Shown here: piece by piece, positions 7,301-11,855 of the stretch
Layout of the letters: the number at the start of each line of letters is the position of its first letter
Numbering within the stretch: position 1 is the first letter of the stretch
NCBI GenBank assembly: GCA_049316985.1
Contig: JBMOJB010000119.1
Span: 1-11,855 of the forward strand
Direction: 5' to 3'
DNA: 11,855 nucleotides
Origin: CANHEE01 sp049316985
GTDB taxonomy: Bacteria; Bacteroidota; Bacteroidia; Chitinophagales; Saprospiraceae
Position numbers and translations under genes: made by a program
The notes under the pieces: generated by a model
Databases searched by the model: none
Told to the model about the DNA's origin: nothing
Seen by the model: the letters and a program-made list of their open reading frames with translations, nothing else

Positions 7301-7790
7301 GATATTTACTGATTGGTATTTGCACTATCAAACCTACGGAGCAGTTCGCGAAATTCCAACCGTTGCTTTCTTTTACGGTTTGAAACCCGGAGAAGAGGTT
7401 ATTGTTGAAATAGAAAAAGGAAAAAGCATACTGATCCAATATCTGAACATGACCGTTCCGGATGAGCATGGCATACGCACCGTATCTTTCCGATTAAATG
7501 GATCCGCTCGCTCTCTTGACATCAGAGATTACAGTATTCACGTCGAACAAGTAGCCCATAAGAAAGCCGGCACTTCAAACGAAATTGGCGCTCCACTGCA
7601 AGGTACTATAAGAAAGATATTTGTAAAAGAAGGTGAAAAAGTAGATCAAAACCACCAACTGTTTTCAATTGAAACCATGAACACGGAAAGTGTCGTCACC
7701 GCTGCTTTCGCCGGCGTTATTAAAAAAATCCACCTCGACGAAGATACATTGGTGGAACAGGATGACCTTATTTTGGAAATTGACAATTGA
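4365..7790 (+). CDS. Pyruvate-carboxylase-like protein, probable catalytically dead pseudoenzyme
   Basis: At 1141 residues this has the length and layout of pyruvate carboxylase, a biotin enzyme that makes oxaloacetate from pyruvate and bicarbonate. The biotin carboxylase domain spans about 1-455, carboxyltransferase about 530-800, the allosteric/tetramer region about 800-1065, and biotin carrier about 1075-1141. Fold-level motifs are clear: ANRGEIAIR (13-21), HPGYGFLAENAAFA (85-98), EMWGGATYD (576-584), HLHTHDTSG (740-748), SMSGLTSQP (771-779) and IGAPLQG (1074-1080). Catalytic residues are not kept. By eye against E. coli biotin carboxylase numbering, K116 is Leu122, K159 Arg164, the GGGG loop SIDG (168-171), H209 Leu210, K238 His239, E276 Lys277, N290 Ser292 and R292 Gly294. 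In carboxyltransferase, the carboxylated Lys is Asn713 and the essential Thr is Pro877. The biotin-accepting Lys is Asn1106. No frameshift or stop interrupts it, so retention as a scaffold, regulator or binding protein is inferred. Ordinary annotation would call it pyc, which would mislead. Confidence 0.9.
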   Translation: MDIRQKFNKLMVANRGEIAIRVFRAATELGIRTVAIYTFEDRYSLHRYKADESYQVGKNDEPIEPYYNIEEIIAVAKRNKVDAIHPGYGFLAENAAFAKRCREEEITFIGPETKILEKTRNLSEIYALAAELSIPISNHLKVQSNDVTTLAAHGKQIGFPLGFRTSSSIDGRKSRFAADEKSFVKQIQEAIQLDGKGEIFIEKIDRKTKLIEVQLLGDNYENLVHLYERDISVQRMFQHVVDVAPSMNLKEETRNKIFEYAIAIGNALKLSGASTVKFTVDRDENIYLNDISSGIQIEHTVTEEITGIDLVRTQILLSMGYPLAHPTILITGQEDVHVSGYGIQCRITTEDPTNNFKPDYGSLIAYRSPGGFGIRLDAGSAYPGAKIPPHFDSLLVKVTSWGRTFKGAIDRLHRALVEFRVRGVTTNLGFLENLLNNATFQQGDAGLLFIEEHPDLLKMPRRLDRSNKLLRFLGNVIVNGNPDIKTADRNMKFSAPAIPDFDINAPFPKGSRQLLKELGPEGLAKWIKEQKAILYTDTTFRDANQSLLASRMRTYDLRAVAESYAKNVGANVFSVEMWGGATYDAAMRYLKENPWRRLEILREQMPNVLLQMQMRGANAVGSGNYPQNLINRFVEESAKKGIDIFRIYDPQNQVENMKATIKAVRERTGAVAEVAICYTGDLLDKNDNKYSLEYYLNLAKQIENAGAHILAINDVAGLLKPMAAELLIRELKKTVHLPVHLHTHDTSGIQSATYLKAIEAGVDIIDVAIASMSGLTSQPNFNSMVAMLHGHERENIIDLQKLNDISAYFETIRSYYQPFESGLRAGTAEVYDHEIPATQLASLLPKAKALGLENQLSTIKKNYQVVNDLLGYVIKVPPISTAIGDMALYMTKKKLNKTDILERAQYLEIPESFKELLRGELGVKPDGFPQKLRDIVLKGEKLSEEIPEDIDFDDAFFDFQLQFPYADFADFLSYCFFPKIFTDWYLHYQTYGAVREIPTVAFFYGLKPGEEVIVEIEKGKSILIQYLNMTVPDEHGIRTVSFRLNGSARSLDIRDYSIHVEQVAHKKAGTSNEIGAPLQGTIRKIFVKEGEKVDQNHQLFSIETMNTESVVTAAFAGVIKKIHLDEDTLVEQDDLILEIDN

Positions 7791-7806
7791 CAATTGACAA
7801 TTAACA
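7779..7806 (+). repeat. Heptamer repeat array (ATTGACA), left copy
   Basis: Three exact copies of ATTGACA (7779-7799) are followed by the variant ATTAACA (7800-7806). The stop codon of the pyruvate-carboxylase-like gene (7788-7790) lies inside the second copy, so the last residues, IDN, are encoded by the repeat. The array faces an opposed copy at 7901-7928 across the terminator. Confidence 0.85.
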
Positions 7807-7854
7807 ATTCACTTAGAGTTGCCTGTTAAAGTAATTAGTTTATAACAATATTTT

Positions 7855-7900
7855 ATTAAAAGCCACGAATTCAGAAAAATGTGAATTCGTGGCTTTTAAT
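7855..7900. terminator. Bidirectional terminator between convergent genes
   Basis: A perfect 19-bp inverted repeat has arms at 7855-7873 and 7882-7900 and an 8-base loop. Its core is GCCACGAATTC. The right arm ends in TTTT on the plus strand, and by symmetry the left arm does so on the minus strand. It can therefore stop transcription from both the pyruvate-carboxylase-like gene and fhs. Confidence 0.9.
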
Positions 7901-7928
7901 TGTCAATTGTCAATTGTCAATTGTTAAT
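7901..7928 (-). repeat. Heptamer repeat array (TGTCAAT), right copy
   Basis: Three exact copies of TGTCAAT (7901-7921) are followed by the variant TGTTAAT (7922-7928). The units are reverse complements of those in the left array, and the last overlaps the stop codon of fhs. With flanking bases, 7779-7802 and 7898-7921 form a perfect 24-bp inverted repeat. In each array the variant unit comes last on the plus strand, so the arrays are not exact mirror images over their full length. Confidence 0.85.
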
Positions 7929-9604
7929 TAACTAAGTCCACTGATTTTCCCATTATTATCAATATCCATACCTTCAGAAGCGGGGATTGCGGGTAGTCCC
8001 GGCATCCGCATCATATCCCCGAGGATGGGAATAATAAATCCAGCGCCTGCAGCAAATTCAAATTCACGTACGGTGACGGAGAATCCACTAGGGCGACCGA
8101 CCAATTTTTCATTGTCAGAAAGTGATTTCTGGGTTTTGGCCATACATATTGGGAAAGTATCGTATCCGAGGCCTTTGATCATTTTGATCTGTGATTTGGC
8201 TTTCGAAGAATACTCTATATTTGAAGCGCCATAAATTTCAGTTGCGATGGTATTGATTTTTTCTTCAATACTGAGATTCCAATCGTACAATGGTTTGAAA
8301 TGATTGCTACCACTTTCAATCACATCGCATACACTTTGCGCCAGTTCTTTGGTGCCATCTCCGCCCTTGCTGAAACCATAGGAGACAACAGCTTTTACAC
8401 CCAGTTTGGCACATTCAACCTGTACGTATTTGATTTCTTCTGCCGAATCAGCGGGGAAGTGATTGATAGCCACAACAGGTGTGATTCCAAATTTCTTGCA
8501 GTTTTCTATGTGTTTCTCCAGATTTTTAAATCCTGAAGCGACTTTATAAAGACTTACTGTATTGTATTCTTCTTTTTTCGCGCCTCCGTGGTGTCTAAGT
8601 GCACGAATAGTCGCTACCAAAACGATGACATCAGGCGACAGTCCGGCGTAACCGCATTTGATGTCCATAAATTTTTCCGCACCAAGGTCCGCACCGAAAC
8701 CTGCTTCAGTGACTACGTAATCACCCATTGAAAGTCCCATTTTTGTAGCAATGATGGTATTGGTGCCCTGTGCGATGTTAGCGAATGGTCCGCCATGCAA
8801 AATCGCCGGATTTCCTTCCAGTGTTTGTACTAAGTTGGGTTTGATGGCATCTTTAAGCAGTAAGGCCATTGCACCTTGTGCTTTCAAATCTCTGGCAAAT
8901 ATTGGTTTTTTGTCAAATGTGAAACCGATAAAAATTGAACCCAAGCGTTTTTTCAGATCGTCAATATCCTTGCTCATACACAGAATCGCCATCACTTCTG
9001 ATGCGGGAGTGATATTGAATCCATCCTCGCGCGGTATACCATTGGTAGTACCACCCAGGCCAATAACAATGTCACGAAGCGATCGGTCATTCATATCCAT
9101 GACCCTTTTCCATTTAATAGTGCGGGGATCTATGTTCAGACTGTATTCTTTGTTTTGTAAATTATTGTCTATCAATGCCGCAAGCAGGTTATTAGCTTTT
9201 TCCACTGCACCGAAATCTCCGGTAAAGTGCAGATTGATGTCTTCCATTGGAATCACCTGTGAATAACCACCTCCGGCAGCACCCCCTTTAATACCGAAAA
9301 CGGGACCAAGGGATGGTTCACGTAAAACAGCTACCGTTTTCTTGCCAATCTTGTTCATTCCGTCCGTAAGTCCAACAGTCACCGTTGTTTTTCCTTCTCC
9401 GGCAGGTGTCGGATTGATAGCAGTGACCAATACCAGTTTTGCTTTCTTTATCTTATTTTCATCAATTAAAGAAAGGGGTAATTTGGCTTTGTATTTTCCG
9501 TAATATTCGAGGTCGTCTTCTGTAATTCCGATGGTTTTTGCGATCTCTTTGATGTGCTGTATGGAAGCATTTTGGGCAATTTCTAAATCTGAAGGAAAAG
9601 ACAT
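7928..9604 (-). CDS. fhs: Formate--tetrahydrofolate ligase
   Basis: This cytoplasmic enzyme joins formate to tetrahydrofolate using ATP, giving 10-formyltetrahydrofolate for purine synthesis and one-carbon metabolism. The 558-residue length is typical. Family motifs are intact: the ATP-binding loop TPAGEGKTT (66-74), the segment LREPSLGPVFGIKGGAAGGG (94-113), and EDINLHFTGDF (121-131). The C-terminal part keeps AGAGFIIPILGDMMRMPGLP, as expected. The start at 9604 is preceded by a good -7 element, and the N-terminus (IAQNASIQHIKEIA) is family-like. It appears monocistronic: the upstream neighbour is divergent, and the downstream neighbour converges across a hairpin terminator. No residue changes stand out, in sharp contrast with the adjacent pyruvate-carboxylase-like protein. 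Confidence 0.97.
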   Translation of the reverse strand: MSFPSDLEIAQNASIQHIKEIAKTIGITEDDLEYYGKYKAKLPLSLIDENKIKKAKLVLVTAINPTPAGEGKTTVTVGLTDGMNKIGKKTVAVLREPSLGPVFGIKGGAAGGGYSQVIPMEDINLHFTGDFGAVEKANNLLAALIDNNLQNKEYSLNIDPRTIKWKRVMDMNDRSLRDIVIGLGGTTNGIPREDGFNITPASEVMAILCMSKDIDDLKKRLGSIFIGFTFDKKPIFARDLKAQGAMALLLKDAIKPNLVQTLEGNPAILHGGPFANIAQGTNTIIATKMGLSMGDYVVTEAGFGADLGAEKFMDIKCGYAGLSPDVIVLVATIRALRHHGGAKKEEYNTVSLYKVASGFKNLEKHIENCKKFGITPVVAINHFPADSAEEIKYVQVECAKLGVKAVVSYGFSKGGDGTKELAQSVCDVIESGSNHFKPLYDWNLSIEEKINTIATEIYGASNIEYSSKAKSQIKMIKGLGYDTFPICMAKTQKSLSDNEKLVGRPSGFSVTVREFEFAAGAGFIIPILGDMMRMPGLPAIPASEGMDIDNNGKISGLS

Positions 9605-9648
9605 AAAACAGTGATGGTTTAAATGAGGTAATTTTAAAAAAATGATTG

Positions 9649-9656
9649 CAAATATA
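9649..9656 (-). promoter_or_regulatory. -7 element of fhs
   Basis: On the minus strand this reads TATATTTG, an exact match to TAnnTTTG. It lies 44 bases upstream of the fhs ATG at 9604. No clear -33 element is visible. It shares the 210-base intergenic region with a promoter-like box for the divergent gene. Confidence 0.6.
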
Positions 9657-9786
9657 AAGGTATAAATTGTAATTCAGTATCCATCGTTGTTTTATTTGGT
9701 AAAAATATCTCAATTGCAAATAATATTTGAGAAAATATTTAACAGTCTTTTAACGGAAAATATCATTAACTAAAAGATCAATGTCT

Positions 9787-9794
9787 TATTTTCG
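9787..9794 (+). promoter_or_regulatory. -7-like element of the helix-hairpin-helix gene
   Basis: TATTTTCG differs from TAnnTTTG at one base, with the same C substitution seen in the boxes at 155-162 and 4222-4229. It ends 20 bases before the ATG at 9815. No convincing -33 element is present. Confidence 0.45.
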
Positions 9795-9814
9795 CAACTT
9801 CAAAAAGCCCAAAC

Positions 9815-11854
9815 ATGAAAAACAAAATCAAATGCTACATGGTTAGTTGCATGTGGCTCCTCACCTCCATCGGAAATGCACAAAGCGACTCCATTAATTA
9901 TATCAATTTCCCGGCAGATTGGCAGGAACATATGTCGACACCCGATAATGCTGCCATCGAGATCGATCTGAATCTTGTATCTGACAAATTAAATGCTTTC
10001 AGAAACAAACCGATTGATTTGAATAAGGCAGAAAACGAAGATTTGTATCATTGTGGACTGTTTTCTGCCCGGCAAATTGACGATTTAATTGCCTGGCGAA
10101 GTAAAACCGGCGCAATTATGGAGATGTATGAATTGCAGGCGATTCCTTCATTTTCGGTGCAGGACATCAAAAATCTGTTGCCATTTATTACTATAAACAG
10201 TGCCAGCCAAAGAAGCTCTACAAAGGATCAGCTGATAAATGCTAATAATCTAATTCGCATAAGAAATTTTCTGGTATTGGAAAAATCCGCAGGTTTTGAA
10301 AAGCAAAAGTACAATGGAAATCGGTTTTCGCAAATGATTCAATTCCGAAAGCAGTACAACAATCAACTTAGCTTGAGTTTAAATCTGGAAAAAGATGCAG
10401 GAGAATCATATTGGTATCCTCCCAAAATCCGTTTTGCGGACTTTGCATCCTTTCATGTTAAACTACCAATAAAGAAAGCATCGCTTATTTTGGGCGACTA
10501 CAGTGCCAGTCTGGGACAGGGCTTAATATTAATGCAGGATTTTGCTCCCGGCAAAAGCCCCTTTATTACTGATTTAAAGCGAATTCCTAAAGTGCTGAAA
10601 CCATATACCTCCCGCGGAGAAGCGGGTTTCTTCAGGGGACTAGCTGCAAGCATTCCATTAAGCAAATCAATCAGCCTCACTTTGTTGAATTCCATGAAAA
10701 GGATAGATGGAAATACCATAAGGGACAGTTTATCCGAAATTCAAAACATCAGTTCGTTGCAGGTTTCGGGATTGCATCGCACATCGGCAGAAATTGCAGA
10801 TAAAAAAAGTGTTTTCAACTTAACGCTGGGTTCCTCCATTCAAGTTCAGAAGAAAAATGCAAACCTTGGATTTCAGATTATTTACAATTGGCTGGATAAG
10901 CCATTGCAATTTGAAGAAAAGTTGTACCGCCAATACTCATTTTCTGGTAAGGAATTGTTGAATTACAGTTTGAATTATAGTTACCTTCATAAAAATATCA
11001 ACTTTTTCGGTGAAACGGGTCTTTCTAACAACGGCGGCTTTGGAACAGTGAATGGCCTACTACTAAGCTTAGACAAAAATGTTCAATTCAGTTTGATTTA
11101 CCGAAATTACGGCAGACATTTCCATACATTAAATGCCTCATCTATTGCAGAGTCATCCGGCAACAACAATGAAAAGGGCCTGTATTGGGGTTGTACAATG
11201 ACGCCATTCAGCAAAATTAAAATCGAGAGTTTCGTAGATTTCTGGAAAAATCCATGGTTGAAATTCCAGGTTGATGCACCTTCGAGCGGCTACGAGTACT
11301 TTAGTAAAGTAACATATCAGCAAAGCCGGAAATTGGATTTTTACTTACAATACAGATTCAAAAAGAAAGAGAAAAGCAAAGTAAGCGCCAGCCTATTATC
11401 GCATCTCCATCCCATTTACACGCAACAAATCCGTCTGCATTTCTCACAGCAAATTATTCCCGACTTGAAATGGCAGTGCCGAACTGAATTTTCTACCTAT
11501 ACTTTCGATTCAAAATCCAGTGGTTCAATGCTCTACACAGATTTGAACTGGAAACCGAAAACAATTCCTTTATCAATCAGTGCCAGATATTCCATTTTCT
11601 CTACGACGGATTACAACAGCCGGATGTACGCCTATGAAAATTCATTCACCGGAAATTATGCACTTACCGCGAGTGCCGGTAAAGGAACAAGGTATTATGT
11701 AAACCTGCGATACCGCGCAATGAAAAGAACATCGATCGAATTGCGTTTTGCAAGGTCTTATTTCCCTAATGCCACATCCATCGGCAGCGGAAACGATATG
11801 ATTCCGGGCAACAAGAAGACAGAGGTAGGAGTGCAAATAACGATCAATGATTAA
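9815..11854 (+). CDS. Exported helix-hairpin-helix protein with predicted outer-membrane beta-barrel
   Basis: This 679-residue protein begins with a signal peptide: Lys-rich start, hydrophobic stretch about 8-20, likely cleavage after NA and before Gln23, a common Bacteroidota pattern. At about 66-125 is a ComEA-like helix-hairpin-helix region, recognisable from PIDLNKAENEDL, then ARQIDDLIAWRSKTG, then YELQAI and LLPFI. The remaining 500 or so residues are rich in alternating polar/hydrophobic stretches with many Tyr, Phe, Ser and Asn, such as LNYSLNYSYL and RYYVNLRYRA. This suggests a transmembrane beta-barrel; that is inference from composition. The architecture resembles Bacteroidota proteins labelled only helix-hairpin-helix domain-containing. 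After export, the hairpin domain would face the periplasm, where it might bind DNA or serve as a protein-binding plug. I see no type IX sorting domain at the C-terminus. The gene ends with TAA one base before the window edge and appears complete. Confidence 0.82.
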   Translation: MKNKIKCYMVSCMWLLTSIGNAQSDSINYINFPADWQEHMSTPDNAAIEIDLNLVSDKLNAFRNKPIDLNKAENEDLYHCGLFSARQIDDLIAWRSKTGAIMEMYELQAIPSFSVQDIKNLLPFITINSASQRSSTKDQLINANNLIRIRNFLVLEKSAGFEKQKYNGNRFSQMIQFRKQYNNQLSLSLNLEKDAGESYWYPPKIRFADFASFHVKLPIKKASLILGDYSASLGQGLILMQDFAPGKSPFITDLKRIPKVLKPYTSRGEAGFFRGLAASIPLSKSISLTLLNSMKRIDGNTIRDSLSEIQNISSLQVSGLHRTSAEIADKKSVFNLTLGSSIQVQKKNANLGFQIIYNWLDKPLQFEEKLYRQYSFSGKELLNYSLNYSYLHKNINFFGETGLSNNGGFGTVNGLLLSLDKNVQFSLIYRNYGRHFHTLNASSIAESSGNNNEKGLYWGCTMTPFSKIKIESFVDFWKNPWLKFQVDAPSSGYEYFSKVTYQQSRKLDFYLQYRFKKKEKSKVSASLLSHLHPIYTQQIRLHFSQQIIPDLKWQCRTEFSTYTFDSKSSGSMLYTDLNWKPKTIPLSISARYSIFSTTDYNSRMYAYENSFTGNYALTASAGKGTRYYVNLRYRAMKRTSIELRFARSYFPNATSIGSGNDMIPGNKKTEVGVQITIND

Positions 11855-11855
11855 T

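Noticed and set aside
4365..7790. Explaining the missing catalytic residues by sequencing or assembly error
   Set aside because: At least a dozen independent in-frame substitutions fall specifically at functional sites while the frame stays open and the scaffold motifs stay intact, which random errors would not produce.
8751..9266. A 171-codon plus-strand open frame
   Set aside because: It is antisense to the well-conserved fhs gene, and its sequence follows from fhs codon usage with no domain of its own.

Overview
The window looks like chromosomal DNA of a Bacteroidota member, probably an AT-rich, free-living one. The evidence is promoter-like TAnnTTTG elements in front of most genes, A/T-rich leaders without Shine-Dalgarno sequences, a signal peptide cut before Gln, and protein families typical of that phylum. 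I see no rRNA, tRNA, CRISPR array, transposase or phage gene. The genus cannot be fixed from the sequence alone.

Layout, left to right. (1) 203-1678 (+) encodes a MoxR/ChlI-like AAA+ ATPase. (2) A perfect hairpin at 1873-1911 separates it from a two-gene minus-strand unit: a small conserved protein of unknown function (3768-4199), then a UbiD-family prenylated-FMN decarboxylase (1910-3739). (3) A divergent promoter region at 4200-4364 serves that unit and the 1141-residue pyruvate-carboxylase-like gene (4365-7790, +). (4) The pyruvate-carboxylase-like gene converges on formate--tetrahydrofolate ligase (fhs, 7928-9604, -). Between them lies a 19-bp-arm hairpin terminator flanked by opposed heptamer repeat arrays. 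(5) A second divergent region leads to an exported helix-hairpin-helix protein with a probable outer-membrane barrel (9815-11854, +).

The standout is the pyruvate-carboxylase-like protein. Its frame is open from end to end and its fold-level motifs are clear in all domains, but key catalytic residues are replaced in every active site. In the biotin carboxylase domain, the ATP lysines, the glycine-rich loop, the metal glutamates and the catalytic Lys and Arg are changed. In the carboxyltransferase domain, the carboxylated metal-ligand lysine is Asn and the essential Thr is Pro. In the biotin carrier domain, the biotin-accepting lysine is Asn. This suggests a full-length multidomain pseudoenzyme kept for a structural, regulatory or binding role, not for making oxaloacetate. 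I do not know of a described family with this combination of losses, and I could not search for one.

The other genes look intact and ordinary for the phylum. Apart from the small-protein/ubiD pair, nothing indicates that neighbouring genes share a pathway.
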